Positions 33,166-42,915 of a DNA stretch of 64,000 bases are shown in pieces. Position 1 is the stretch's first letter. Each line of letters begins with the position of its first letter. Made by a program: the position numbers and the translations under genes. Source of the stretch: JABSOG01 sp041583135. GTDB taxonomy: Bacteria > Pseudomonadota > Gammaproteobacteria > Enterobacterales > Alteromonadaceae. Where the stretch lies: NCBI GenBank assembly GCA_041583135.1, contig JBFHGJ010000010.1, forward strand, positions 37,717 through 101,716, read 5' to 3'. The notes under the pieces were generated by a model. That model was not told the origin of the DNA. It was given only the letters and a program-made list of their open reading frames with translations, and made no database searches.

Positions 33166-34074
33166 ATGAGAAACCGTAAGAAAAGCAAAATTTTAGTGAT
33201 TGATGACAGTGAAATAAATACGCTGTTGTTGGTCAGTTTATTGGAAGACGAGCACATATTGTTGACCGCCAATAATGGCGTAGACGGTATCGCGTTAGCA
33301 GTCTCTGAAGCTCCCGACTTGATCTTGCTTGATGTTACGATGCCGGGCATGGACGGTTATATGGTGTGTGAAGAACTCAAAAGCAATGCCCAAACCAAAG
33401 ATGTGCCGATTGTTTTTGTTACTGCCATGGACGAACTTGAAGATGAAGCCAGAGGTTTGGAGCTTGGTGCAATAGACTACATTACCAAGCCGTTTTCCCC
33501 ACAGATTGTTAAAGCCCGCGTTCGTAACCATTTAGAGCTTAAGTTGGCGCGTGATCGCCTAATGCAACTATCGATGATAGATGGCTTGACCTCAATACCC
33601 AATCGACGTCAATTCGACAAAGTGTTAGTACGTGAATGGCAGCGCCAACTGCGTCGTCAAGAAGCCATATCAGTGCTCTTAATGGATATCGATTTCTTCA
33701 AACAATACAACGATTTATATGGCCACCTCAAAGGCGATGACTGCCTAAAGCAGGTCGCAGGGATCATTTCAGGGCTAATGCAAAGAACCACCGACTTGGC
33801 GGCTCGCTACGGTGGTGAAGAGTTTGTTTGTATTCTTCCTGAGACCGATAGCGAAGGTGCCAAGCGTGTGGCAGAGCACATCATTGAAAAGCTTAATGAA
33901 GTCCGCATCGAACATGCAGGTTCGACGATTTGTCAGTATGTCACTTTAAGTATTGGCATCAAAAGCCAAGTGCCTCAGCATAACGACGTTATCGACGATT
34001 TTATCGAAGCGGCCGACAAAGCGCTTTATCAGGCCAAACAAACAGGCCGAAACCGCTACGTCATCGCACCATAG
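33166..34074 (+). CDS. response regulator diguanylate cyclase (REC-GGDEF)
   Basis: 302 residues with WspR/PleD-like architecture: receiver (acidic pair D13/D14, acceptor D56 in LLDVTMPGMDG, KP near 110) and GGDEF with the intact signature RYGGEEF. RTTD five residues before it is the inhibitory I-site. Predicted cytoplasmic c-di-GMP synthase controlled by phosphorylation. No kinase adjoins it, unlike the related cyclase at 2036-3340. Confidence 0.95.
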   Translation: MRNRKKSKILVIDDSEINTLLLVSLLEDEHILLTANNGVDGIALAVSEAPDLILLDVTMPGMDGYMVCEELKSNAQTKDVPIVFVTAMDELEDEARGLELGAIDYITKPFSPQIVKARVRNHLELKLARDRLMQLSMIDGLTSIPNRRQFDKVLVREWQRQLRRQEAISVLLMDIDFFKQYNDLYGHLKGDDCLKQVAGIISGLMQRTTDLAARYGGEEFVCILPETDSEGAKRVAEHIIEKLNEVRIEHAGSTICQYVTLSIGIKSQVPQHNDVIDDFIEAADKALYQAKQTGRNRYVIAP

Positions 34075-34156
34075 CCCCACCAAAATCGCCATTATACTCC
34101 TTGACTGGGCAATCCCTGCCCACAGGAGATCAGTACATCCGATATAAACCCCTTGA

Positions 34157-34855
34157 TTAGGGGCAGTGTTGGTTTTGTTTGGCGGTTTTTAAGATGCGCA
34201 TGATGGTGCCGTCTTCAAAGTAATGGATGTCAAGCCATTGGCCGTCTGCGAAAGCCTCTAGATTTTGTGCCCTTAACTCGGTGATAGCGCCGTAACAGTC
34301 TTTGACTTGGCGCGGCTGGCCTTTCACCTCTGGTTGCAGTTGGGCACGTACCACCACGGCGCCATTTACCCATATTTCACTTTCACTTGCTGCTTGCGTC
34401 ATTGGCGCAGGCTGGGGGTCTGGTGCTGTGCGTTTTAACTTTTGTTGTTGAGGCTGAGGTTGTCGCTCGGCAGAAGGGGCGTATAACCGCGATTCTGGTG
34501 ATGCTGGCATGGTAGCTTCATATGAGCTGTCTGATAGCGTATCGATAGCGGTTTGTGGTTTTGCTTTTCGCATTTGTGGCTCAGTTGATTGCACAATGTC
34601 GCTTTGCACGGTGGGCTGCATTTTGTCTTGTTGTGGTAGAAACTGAACTGAGATAACAATGGCAAACACCGCCGCAAAGCTGGCAGCCCAAATTGGCGGC
34701 CGCAGCCAGTAAGTCGGTTTAGATTGTTCTAGCTTTGCTTTACCTGACGCTAGAATTTGTTGTTTAAGCGCCGGTGGCATTGGGTACTGAGCCTTGCGCC
34801 GACTGTAAAGCGGGTCTGTTTTGTTCGCAGCAGGCTGTTGCTTAGAATGACTCAT
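34157..34855 (-). CDS. single-pass protein coupled to ECF sigma factor (anti-sigma-like)
   Basis: 232 residues: a cytoplasmic N-terminus of ~50 residues, one transmembrane helix (about 52-71, PPIWAASFAAVFAIVISVQF), then a Pro/Gln-rich periplasmic linker and a C-terminal domain (VNGAVVVRAQL ... VKDCYGAITELRAQNLEAFADGQW). No classical ZAS motif. The ATG overlaps the sigma gene stop as ATGA, the usual arrangement for a cognate anti-sigma factor; the function is inferred from this position and topology. Confidence 0.75.
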   Translation of the reverse strand: MSHSKQQPAANKTDPLYSRRKAQYPMPPALKQQILASGKAKLEQSKPTYWLRPPIWAASFAAVFAIVISVQFLPQQDKMQPTVQSDIVQSTEPQMRKAKPQTAIDTLSDSSYEATMPASPESRLYAPSAERQPQPQQQKLKRTAPDPQPAPMTQAASESEIWVNGAVVVRAQLQPEVKGQPRQVKDCYGAITELRAQNLEAFADGQWLDIHYFEDGTIMRILKTAKQNQHCP

Positions 34856-35442
34856 AGGGCTTCCTCCTGCATGGTATTTAGATGGGAATCGAAATATTGA
34901 CGGGCGTAGCGTAGCCGAGTCTTAATGGTTTCACTGCCTTCACCGGTGATCTGAGCTATCTGCTGTAGGCTAAAACCTTCTTGTTGCAGTATGTATGCTT
35001 CTTTTTGTAAAAAAGGCAGAGCTTCAAACAACTCGTTGAAGCGTGCCTTTGCTTGTTGTTGCAAGATAGTTTGTTCCGGCGCATCTGCCGGTGTGGCGCC
35101 ACTATTTGTCTCATCATCAATATTTAGGCTTTGCCAACGGCTGTCATGACGTAGGTTATCGAGCATTTGATTGCGGGCGATGGTAAACAGCCATGCCTTA
35201 AAGCTGCCGCTATCGCGAAAGTATTGGCGTTTCTCTATCACCTTGAGCCAGCTACTTTGGCAAATATCCGCAGCCAAAGCTGGGTCTGTTTGACTGAGCA
35301 CGTAGTGATATAGGTCATTCCCGGCGCGCTCAATCAACGCCTCGAGTATTGTGCGGTCGGCACTTTTGGCAAAGGACAACATCAACGACTCCAGGCTTTG
35401 TTCGCCGGTTTTTTTACGCCAAGGCGTAAACCATCTAGTCAT
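34852..35442 (-). CDS. ECF-type RNA polymerase sigma factor
   Basis: 196 residues from MTRWFTPWRKKTG, chosen because this ATG overlaps the stop of the VWA gene as ATGA; the frame continues upstream but inside that gene. Sigma region 2 (DICQSSWLKVIEKRQYFRDSGSFKAWLFTIARNQMLDNLR) and region 4.2 (LPFLQKEAYILQQEGFSLQQIAQITGEGSETIKTRLRYAR) are clear, with no region 1 or 3. It is the middle gene of a three-gene coupled operon. Confidence 0.93.
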   Translation of the reverse strand: MTRWFTPWRKKTGEQSLESLMLSFAKSADRTILEALIERAGNDLYHYVLSQTDPALAADICQSSWLKVIEKRQYFRDSGSFKAWLFTIARNQMLDNLRHDSRWQSLNIDDETNSGATPADAPEQTILQQQAKARFNELFEALPFLQKEAYILQQEGFSLQQIAQITGEGSETIKTRLRYARQYFDSHLNTMQEEAL

Positions 35443-37145
35443 CGCTTGCTCGTATTTTCTATGGTCATGGCGGTGTCCATCAGCTGCAACAATTCGTGTC
35501 GATAACCCCAAGGGTCTTTACCCACATTGTCTTGAGCGATTTGTCTAATGTCGCCAAGTTTCATCGCGGCATAAGTGCTTTTTCTTAGTGTTTCGCCAAA
35601 TGCGCTTACGGCGCTGGCAAATTTAAAATCTCGACTGGCGGCGGCAAAGCTATCTTTTACAGCATCGACGGCGACAGGGTAGCTTATCTTTGTACTGCTG
35701 TCGCTATCGGGCTGTTTGTATCTGAGTTTGACATAGGCCAGCTCATTGTTGCGAGCTGAAGACGTGATTGCCTCGTCGCGTTGATAGCGTAACGGGTCGT
35801 TAAATCTAAACTGGCTATCTTGCATCACCACTTCGTAAAACGCAGTGACTGTATGGCCTGAGCCAATGTCTCCTGCGTCTACTTTGTCGTTGTTAAAATC
35901 TTGGTCTTGCAGCTGGCGATTGTCATAGCCGAGTAAGCGATATTCGGCGACATAGGCAGGGTTGAATTCCACCTGTACTTTGACGTCTTTGGCAATGGTT
36001 TGCAATGTGCCTGTTAGTTCCTGAGCAAAGACTTTGCGGGCTTCGTTAAAGCTATCGATATAATAGGCATTGCCGTTACCGACGTTTGACAAGGTTTCAG
36101 TCAGCTCATCGCTATAGTTGCCTTGGCCAAAGCCTAAAATACTTAAATAGACATCACTTTGCCGTTCGGTTTTTATCAGCTGCTTTAATGCTTCGATATC
36201 GGTTGTGCCAACATTGTAATCGCCATCGGTGGCGAGGATCACTCGATTTATGCCCCCTTCGATAAATTGGCTTCTGGCAGTATCGTAAGCCAGTCTAATG
36301 CCGGCGCTGCCGTTGGTGGCTCCTCCGGCATTAAGGTTTTCTAGGGCAGCTAGGATCTTGTCTTTTTCTGCGCCGCTTGTTGGTTCCAGTGCCAATCCCG
36401 AGGCGCCGGCGTAAACCACTATCGAGACAGTATCTTGCGCGCTTAACTGGTGACTTAGCAGGGCAAAACTGCGTTTAAGTAATGGTAATTTATTGTGTTG
36501 ACTCATCGAGCCTGAGACATCGATTAAAAATACCAAATTCATTGGCAGTAACTGCTTTGGTTGGTATTGATATCCTTTAAGCGCAATTCGCATGAGTTTG
36601 GTTTGAGGGTTCCAAGGGCTTGGGGCCACTTCAGTTGTCACGCTAAAGGGTTGCTCTGCTGTCGTGGGTTTTGGATAGTCGTAATTGAAGTAGTTGACCA
36701 TTTCTTCGATTCTCACCGCTTCTTTTACGGGCCAATAACCTAGGTTTAAATGGCGCCTGATATTGCTGTAGCTTGCGGTATCAACATCGATTGAAAAGGT
36801 GCTCACTGGCTTGGTCTGCGTTTGGTAAACCGGATTGATTGTCGTAGCGGCATAGGTCTCACTATCGGTTTCCGTCATGGTGTTTGGAGGAATACGGGTG
36901 ATGGTATAAGGAGACGGTTGTCCTTCACGTTTAAAGTGCTGAGTTGGCTGTATAGTGGCTGCGTCTTGTTGAACCACCATTGCCTCAATCGCAATGCTCT
37001 GTTGATTTTGCTCTGTTTGGGTCGATTTCACGGTATCTGCTTTGGCATCTTGCGTGTGTTGCTGTGATTTGTCGGCACTACAACCGGCAATCGCGCTGCA
37101 CAAAACTAAGGCCAAAATAGCATACTTTGGTTTGTTCAAGGTCAT
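35439..37145 (-). CDS. VWA-domain lipoprotein (YfbK-like)
   Basis: 568 residues. Lipobox IAGC gives Cys22. A YfbK-type N-terminal domain (FSIDVDTASYSNIRRHLNLGYWP, 117-139) precedes a von Willebrand factor A domain (about 203-385) with an intact MIDAS start DVSGSMS (209-215) and ATDGDYN. A C-terminal DUF3520-like region follows (TAFYEVV ... AYVKLRYKQP). E. coli YfbK is the named relative; role unknown. First gene of a coupled operon with an ECF sigma factor and an anti-sigma-like protein. Confidence 0.92.
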   Translation of the reverse strand: MTLNKPKYAILALVLCSAIAGCSADKSQQHTQDAKADTVKSTQTEQNQQSIAIEAMVVQQDAATIQPTQHFKREGQPSPYTITRIPPNTMTETDSETYAATTINPVYQTQTKPVSTFSIDVDTASYSNIRRHLNLGYWPVKEAVRIEEMVNYFNYDYPKPTTAEQPFSVTTEVAPSPWNPQTKLMRIALKGYQYQPKQLLPMNLVFLIDVSGSMSQHNKLPLLKRSFALLSHQLSAQDTVSIVVYAGASGLALEPTSGAEKDKILAALENLNAGGATNGSAGIRLAYDTARSQFIEGGINRVILATDGDYNVGTTDIEALKQLIKTERQSDVYLSILGFGQGNYSDELTETLSNVGNGNAYYIDSFNEARKVFAQELTGTLQTIAKDVKVQVEFNPAYVAEYRLLGYDNRQLQDQDFNNDKVDAGDIGSGHTVTAFYEVVMQDSQFRFNDPLRYQRDEAITSSARNNELAYVKLRYKQPDSDSSTKISYPVAVDAVKDSFAAASRDFKFASAVSAFGETLRKSTYAAMKLGDIRQIAQDNVGKDPWGYRHELLQLMDTAMTIENTSKR

Positions 37146-37411
37146 TTCGTCTTCCTTTTTACTGAATTTTTAATATAACGCGCCAGTAGAGTAAAAGGGG
37201 TTAAATCAATCAAACTTTTTTCAATCTGTCTGCTTTTCCATTGGGTGTCAACCGAGGTGCCCACTGCAAAATGGTAAACTCAAGTGTTTCAAAGCGTTAA
37301 TGCCAAGTGCGCCTGTAGGTAAAATCGCTTACACTTGGGGGCATTATTGGTTTGTGTTGTTAAAGCGTAGATAAGCCTTAGCGCGCACAAAAAAACAACC
37401 CGCTGGAGTGA

Positions 37412-40267
37412 ATGATGAAAAAATGGGTGTTGGCGTTGGTTCTTGGCTCATTGGTTGGCTGTAGTGCCACCGATAAAGATGAGGTCAAACAGGCCACAGC
37501 GAGCGCAGTCGATGGCGTAAGCTTTATTGAACAGGTGAAAGCCAAATCGGGCGAAACGGTTATTCCTTATAAAAAATATCGTTTAGAGAATGGTTTGACG
37601 ATATTGATCCACGAAGATCACTCCGATCCCTTAGTGCATGTTAATGTCACCTATCATGTTGGCTCGGCGCGTGAAGAAATGGGCAAATCCGGTTTCGCTC
37701 ATTTTTTTGAACACATGATGTTCCAAGGCTCAGAGCATGTAGCCGATGAAGAACATTTCAAAATCATCACCGAAGCGGGTGGTACACTTAACGGCAGTAC
37801 CAATAGTGACAGAACCAACTATTACCAAACGGTTCCGGCCAACAACTTAGAAACCATGTTGTGGCTTGAAGCCGACCGCATGGGCTTTTTACTCAATGCC
37901 GTCACCCAAGAAAAATTTGAAGTGCAACGTGAAACCGTTAAAAACGAGCGTGGGCAACGGGTCGATAACCGTCCCTATGGTCAGGTAGGGGAACGTGTTT
38001 CGGCTGCGATGTACCCACCGGGTCATCCCTATTCATGGCCGGTGATCGGTTTTATGGACGACCTTAACCGCGTGAATGTCAATGATCTTAAAAAGTTCTT
38101 CCTACGCTGGTATGGGCCAAACAACGCCACCTTAACCGTTGGCGGTGATATTAAGCCTGAGCATGTGCTCAAATTGGTCGAGAAGTATTTTGGCTCTATT
38201 CCTCGTGGCCCTGAGGTTAACATGCCGCAAAAAGCCTTAGTGACCTTGCCGCAAGATCGTTATATTTCAATGCAAGACAATGTGCATTTGCCGCTGTTTT
38301 ATATGTCCTTTCCAACAGTCCATAGCAGACACCCCGACGAAGCGCCGCTGGATATTCTGTCGGAGATCTTAGGCGGTGGCAAAACCTCGATTTTGTATCA
38401 AAACCTAGTGAAAAACCAAATTGCCGTGCAGGCGGCGGTGAGTCATCCATGTCGCGAATTGTCTTGCGAATTTAACCTATATGCCTTACCACACCCTGCC
38501 TCGGGCAAAAGCCTAAGCGATATTGAAAAAATCATTCGCGACAGCTTAGATGAGTTTGAAAAACGCGGCGTAGAAGATGACGACCTGACCAAGGTCAAAG
38601 CGATGATGGAAGCGAACTTTGTTTTTGCGCTGCAAAGTGTTGAAGGCAAAGCCTCGAATCTAGCCGCTTACGAAACCTTTACCGGCAACCCTAATTGGAT
38701 TGAGCAGGATATCGCGCGCTATAACGGTGTAACCAAAGCCGACGTGATGCGAGTGTTTAAAAAGTACATCAAGGGGCAGCACGCCGTTGTGCTGAGTGTA
38801 TTGCCAAAAGGGCAAGCCGTATCACCTGCGGCGCCAGATAACTTTACCTTACCTAAAAGAACGTTTGAAACGGCCTCGACCACAACGGCAGAGGACTTGA
38901 ATATCCGCACAGCTAAAGACGACTTCGATAGAAGTCAAAAGCCCAAACCTGGCCCTGCGGCGAGTGTCGATATTCCGGTATTTTGGCAAGAAACTATGGA
39001 TAATGGCTTGAAAGTATTAGGCAGCCAAAGTAGCGAAACGCCAACGACATCAATGTTGATCCGCGTACCGGCAGGACACTATTACGAATCGATGGACAAA
39101 ACCGGCACCGCTGAAATGTTGGCGAGCATGTTGAGCGAGTCTACCTTAAAACGCAGCGCCGAGGCGATGAGTCAACAGATGCGTATGCTCGGGTCGAGTG
39201 TCAGCATTACCTCCGATAACCACTATATCAACATCAATATCAACAGCTTAACCAAGCGCTTTGATGAAACCTTGGCTTTGGTGCAAGAGCAGATTTGGCA
39301 ACCGGCCTTTAATGAAAGTGACTTTGCAAGATTACAAGGACAGATGTTGCAGGCACTTAACAACAACAAAAAAGATGCGGACTACTTGGCGGCCAGAGCT
39401 TATCAACAGTTGATGTTTGGTAACACCATTGCTGGCACACCGCGTACCGGCACCGAAGCATCGATTGGCCAAATGACCGTAGCCGACGTCAAAGCGTTTT
39501 ATCAGCGCTATTTCAAACCGGCCAGAGCGCAGCTTATTGTGGTGTCTGACTTAACTCAAAGCCAATTACGCGGCACACTAAACAGCTTTGTCGATTGGCA
39601 GGGGGTAGGGCCAGAATTGGCACTGGAGTTGCCGGCACCGGACAACAAAAAAGGCGTGGTGTATTTGGTCAACAAAGATAAGGCGGCGCAGTCGGCCATT
39701 CGTCTTGGCAAACGTGGGATGAAATTTGACGTCAGCGGTGAGTTTTATCGTGCCAGCTTGATGAATTACGTGCTGGGCGGTAATTTCAATAGCCGCATCA
39801 ACCTCAATTTACGTGAAGATAAAGGCTATACCTATGGTGCCAGCACGGGCTTTTGGGGTGATCGGTTTGCCGGTGGCTTTACCGCTTGGGCAGAAGTGAG
39901 GGCTGATGCAACCGGCTCTGCGATTGAGGAATTTGTCAAAGAGATTGGGCAATACCAGCAAAAAGGGATTGATGCCGCAGAGTTGCTGTTTACCAAAAAT
40001 GCCATCAATCAACAAGATGCTCTTAAATATGAAACCCCTGATGCGAAGCTGAGCTTTTTGGCGCAGATCCTTGAATATAACCTGTCGCCGGATTTTGTGG
40101 CCACCAGAAGCCAGATCTTGGCGGACATTAGCCGCAAAGAGATCAATCAGTTGGCGAAGAAACACCTCGACGTCAAGCAGATGATTATTGTGGTGGTGGG
40201 TGATGCGAAAGCCTTGAAGCCGGAGCTTGAAGCGCTAGGCTATGAAGTGATTGACCATCATATATAA
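37412..40267 (+). CDS. M16-family zinc metalloprotease lipoprotein
   Basis: 951 residues. Lipobox LVGC gives Cys17. Two tandem M16 units: the N-terminal one has the inverted zinc motif HFFEH (97-101) and the downstream glutamate in VKNERGQRVD, and the C-terminal one (from about 520) lacks HxxEH, as is normal for pitrilysin/processing-peptidase pairs. RBS GGAG before ATGATG. Likely periplasmic, degrading peptides. Divergent from the VWA operon across a 266-bp intergenic region that must hold both promoters. Confidence 0.95.
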   Translation: MMKKWVLALVLGSLVGCSATDKDEVKQATASAVDGVSFIEQVKAKSGETVIPYKKYRLENGLTILIHEDHSDPLVHVNVTYHVGSAREEMGKSGFAHFFEHMMFQGSEHVADEEHFKIITEAGGTLNGSTNSDRTNYYQTVPANNLETMLWLEADRMGFLLNAVTQEKFEVQRETVKNERGQRVDNRPYGQVGERVSAAMYPPGHPYSWPVIGFMDDLNRVNVNDLKKFFLRWYGPNNATLTVGGDIKPEHVLKLVEKYFGSIPRGPEVNMPQKALVTLPQDRYISMQDNVHLPLFYMSFPTVHSRHPDEAPLDILSEILGGGKTSILYQNLVKNQIAVQAAVSHPCRELSCEFNLYALPHPASGKSLSDIEKIIRDSLDEFEKRGVEDDDLTKVKAMMEANFVFALQSVEGKASNLAAYETFTGNPNWIEQDIARYNGVTKADVMRVFKKYIKGQHAVVLSVLPKGQAVSPAAPDNFTLPKRTFETASTTTAEDLNIRTAKDDFDRSQKPKPGPAASVDIPVFWQETMDNGLKVLGSQSSETPTTSMLIRVPAGHYYESMDKTGTAEMLASMLSESTLKRSAEAMSQQMRMLGSSVSITSDNHYINININSLTKRFDETLALVQEQIWQPAFNESDFARLQGQMLQALNNNKKDADYLAARAYQQLMFGNTIAGTPRTGTEASIGQMTVADVKAFYQRYFKPARAQLIVVSDLTQSQLRGTLNSFVDWQGVGPELALELPAPDNKKGVVYLVNKDKAAQSAIRLGKRGMKFDVSGEFYRASLMNYVLGGNFNSRINLNLREDKGYTYGASTGFWGDRFAGGFTAWAEVRADATGSAIEEFVKEIGQYQQKGIDAAELLFTKNAINQQDALKYETPDAKLSFLAQILEYNLSPDFVATRSQILADISRKEINQLAKKHLDVKQMIIVVVGDAKALKPELEALGYEVIDHHI

Positions 40268-40275
40268 GCGCATTG

Positions 40276-40297
40276 CAGGAGGGCTTAGGCCCTCCTG
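40276..40297. terminator. bidirectional terminator between M16 and M20 genes
   Basis: CAGGAGGGC (40276-40284), loop TTAG, GCCCTCCTG (40289-40297), a perfect 9-bp stem in the 40-bp gap between convergent genes; TTCGCTATTTTT follows on the plus strand. Confidence 0.8.
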
Positions 40298-40307
40298 TTC
40301 GCTATTT

Positions 40308-41603
40308 TTATGCCTTGTTGGCGCCTAGATAATCTAAAGTTAGTTGCAACAATGATTGAACCCCAATGCTCAGTGCCTTTTCATCACTGTCAAACAGTGG
40401 TGAATGGTTGCTAGGGGCTGTTTTGGCGTTAACACCTTTAGGGGTGACCCCCAAGAAGAAATAAAATCCCGGCACTTTTTGCGCGAAATAGGCAAAGTCT
40501 TCGGCGCCGGTGATCAGATCCGATTCAAGCAACTGTGATTTTCCCACCACCTTAGTTAATGAGGGCAGCATTTGACTGACCAATGTTGGGTTGTTGACCA
40601 TGACCGGGTAACCTAAGTTGATATTGACCTCGGCTTGGGCACCGGCTGCAAGGGCGATATGCTTGGCAGTGGTCTTAATTTTTTGATGGATTTGAGTGCG
40701 AATGTCCATATCGAAATTGCGAATGGTGCCGATCATTTTTACGCTGTCGGGGATAATATTGTTACGTATGCCGCCTTCTATCACGCCAAAGGAAATAATA
40801 GAGGGGGCTTTGGTTACATTGACCTGACGGCTGGCAATGGTTTGTACTGCCATAATGGTTTGCGCCGAGATCACGATAGGATCGACCCCACCCCAAGGAC
40901 GCGAGCCGTGGGTTTGCTTACCCTTGATCACGATTTCAAACTGATCGGCACTGGCCATAGCAGGACCCGCGCGATAGCCGATTTGCCCGGTATTTAATGC
41001 CGACCAAGCGTGAAGGCCAAAGACCACATTGGGCTTATAGTGTTCAAATACGCCTTCTTTGAGCATCAGCTCGGCGCCCCCGACCTCTCCGGGCGGCAAA
41101 CCTTCTTCGGCCGGTTGGAAGATGAATAAGACATTGCCATGAAGTGAGTCTTTAAGCTGACTGAGGGCCTTGGCAACGCCAAGTAACATCGAAATATGGG
41201 TGTCATGGCCACAAGCGTGCATTACACCTACCTCTTTGCCGCGATAATGGCTTTTGGCCTCAGAGGCAAAGGGCAAACCTGTTTGTTCAACAACCGGTAA
41301 GGCATCGATGTCAGCGCGTAGGGCCACTGTTGGTCCGGGTTTTGCGCCGCGCAAAAAGCCAGTGACACCGGTGACCGCAACCTGGGTTTTGACTTCCAAC
41401 CCCATTGCCTTTAGCGCATCGCTGATGGATTTGGCTGTGTTCACCTCTTGATTACTTAATTCAGGATGCTGGTGGAAGTGACGGCGCCATTGGATAACTT
41501 GGTCGTTAACCTGCCGGGCCAAGGCGTCTGTGCTTGGCGCCGCATCAACATTGAGGCAGGCCAGTAGTGATAGACAGCCTACGATAGAGCGTTTCAGCGT
41601 CAT
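40308..41603 (-). CDS. M20-family amidohydrolase, exported
   Basis: 431 residues. Signal peptide (about 1-22, ...CLNVDA|A), then the M20D/ACY1-type metal hydrolase fold: HFHQHPELS, RADIDALP, HACGHDTH (metal-binding Cys131/His133), FQPAEEG (166-167) and NNIIPDSV, with the dimerisation domain inserted at about 210-320. Family members remove acyl groups from amino acids (hippurate/indole-acetyl-amino acid hydrolase type). Export is expected from the signal. Convergent with the M16 gene. Confidence 0.94.
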   Translation of the reverse strand: MTLKRSIVGCLSLLACLNVDAAPSTDALARQVNDQVIQWRRHFHQHPELSNQEVNTAKSISDALKAMGLEVKTQVAVTGVTGFLRGAKPGPTVALRADIDALPVVEQTGLPFASEAKSHYRGKEVGVMHACGHDTHISMLLGVAKALSQLKDSLHGNVLFIFQPAEEGLPPGEVGGAELMLKEGVFEHYKPNVVFGLHAWSALNTGQIGYRAGPAMASADQFEIVIKGKQTHGSRPWGGVDPIVISAQTIMAVQTIASRQVNVTKAPSIISFGVIEGGIRNNIIPDSVKMIGTIRNFDMDIRTQIHQKIKTTAKHIALAAGAQAEVNINLGYPVMVNNPTLVSQMLPSLTKVVGKSQLLESDLITGAEDFAYFAQKVPGFYFFLGVTPKGVNAKTAPSNHSPLFDSDEKALSIGVQSLLQLTLDYLGANKA

Positions 41604-41824
41604 TGAAAAATTCCTTGTTGTTATTCTGGTGTTTGTGTTCAGTGTACGCCAATTTCGCCCACAGTCCAGATCAAGGGGCTTGGTGCATGGACACCCTTAT
41701 CCCCGATGGCAGCAGTAGCCCAAGTGAGGGGGCAGAATTCAAATCGATTAAATGACGCCAAAACGAAGGATAAAAATCAAAAGCGCTGCATCTTTGAAAT
41801 TGTAAGCTGGGGATCACTATGGTT

Positions 41825-41851
41825 ACGCTCCTTACCAGATGTAAGGAGCGT
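41825..41851 (-). terminator. hairpin downstream of the gcdH operon
   Basis: ACGCTCCTTAC (41825-41835), loop CAGAT, GTAAGGAGCGT (41841-41851): perfect 11-bp stem 15 nt past the FabD-like stop. No T-run, so perhaps a transcript-stabilising or weak terminator hairpin. Confidence 0.6.
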
Positions 41852-41866
41852 GCGGTTGGCAGGACG

Positions 41867-42904
41867 TTAGACTACCAGCTGCCTTTGCGCTTCCATACCC
41901 ATAGCAAGGATGAAGGGGTCGGATTTTTGTCGAGCGATAAAATCCTGCTTGCAGCTCATGCCTTGCCAATTGTGACGAATAAGAGTTTGAGCCACTGCGC
42001 CACCTAAAGTTGCGCCCGGGCCGAGAATAACGAGATTATCGGGGGCAAACTCCTTTATCGCGACTTCTACCGCTTTAGAAAAGTCGTAGTAGTCATGTAC
42101 TTGGGCACCTAAGGTGTAGTTGTGCAGCGCGAAGGTATCTGTGCTGTAGGGGTTCCAAATATGACCTTGGCCATCTATCAACGGCACTTTGGGCGCTTGA
42201 AATAAACTGGCCGGCAGCATTTTGAAGGCTTTTTGCGATGTCTCGTTTAAAAGCGGGGTATGGAACGCCGCGTGATTGTAGAGCTTCATCGGATAACGGT
42301 CTTCAACTTTCGGCAAGCGTTCTTCTAGGGCTTTAAGTCCGGCGTTATCGGCGCCAAAGACGATATAACCACCGAGTTTAATCGAGGTATAAACTCGCGC
42401 ATCGCCGGTGGCGTTGATATCAGCCATGACCTGTTCAACCATATCGGCCTTGGCCTGATCCCATTGCCAGTTTTCATCTATTAGCGGATAAATGATCTGA
42501 CCGCCAATCACGCCATCGGTCATCATTGAGCCCATGGTGTTGATAACGGCGATACCCGCTTTTGGATCAAGCGCACCAGCGGCGGCCAATGCGATATACC
42601 AACCCATGGAGTTGCCGGTGACGGCAACGATTTCATATTTGTCCGGGTCTATTGCTTGAAAGTCGCCCATTGCACAGCCATAAATCAGTGGTGAAGCGTT
42701 TTCACCGGCGGTATGGGTGCGCATGGAATAGGCTTTCATCGAATCTAGCTCGGTTATCGTAGGCTGATTTTGGCTGATACGGTATTGATCAATCACCTCA
42801 ATCATTGAGTGTTTATCGCTGTGATAGCGAGCTAGATAACCCAGTTCTTCTTTGTTGTAGGTGCCACGGCCCGGGCAAATGACAACAACGCGTTTTTTGC
42901 TCAT
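41867..42904 (-). CDS. FabD-like ACP S-malonyltransferase homologue
   Basis: 345 residues with the malonyl/acyl-transferase fold: N-terminal VVVICPGRGTYNKEELGY, nucleophile elbow TGNSMGWY with Ser99, and the catalytic His in YNHAAFHTPLL. It diverges clearly from housekeeping FabD (PGRG in place of PGQG, about 30 residues longer). Last gene of an operon after the fused E1 and gcdH, 11 nt from the E1 stop. The pairing suggests transfer of an acyl group made or consumed by that pathway; the substrate is unknown. Confidence 0.82.
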   Translation of the reverse strand: MSKKRVVVICPGRGTYNKEELGYLARYHSDKHSMIEVIDQYRISQNQPTITELDSMKAYSMRTHTAGENASPLIYGCAMGDFQAIDPDKYEIVAVTGNSMGWYIALAAAGALDPKAGIAVINTMGSMMTDGVIGGQIIYPLIDENWQWDQAKADMVEQVMADINATGDARVYTSIKLGGYIVFGADNAGLKALEERLPKVEDRYPMKLYNHAAFHTPLLNETSQKAFKMLPASLFQAPKVPLIDGQGHIWNPYSTDTFALHNYTLGAQVHDYYDFSKAVEVAIKEFAPDNLVILGPGATLGGAVAQTLIRHNWQGMSCKQDFIARQKSDPFILAMGMEAQRQLVV

Positions 42905-42915
42905 GTAATTTCTCC

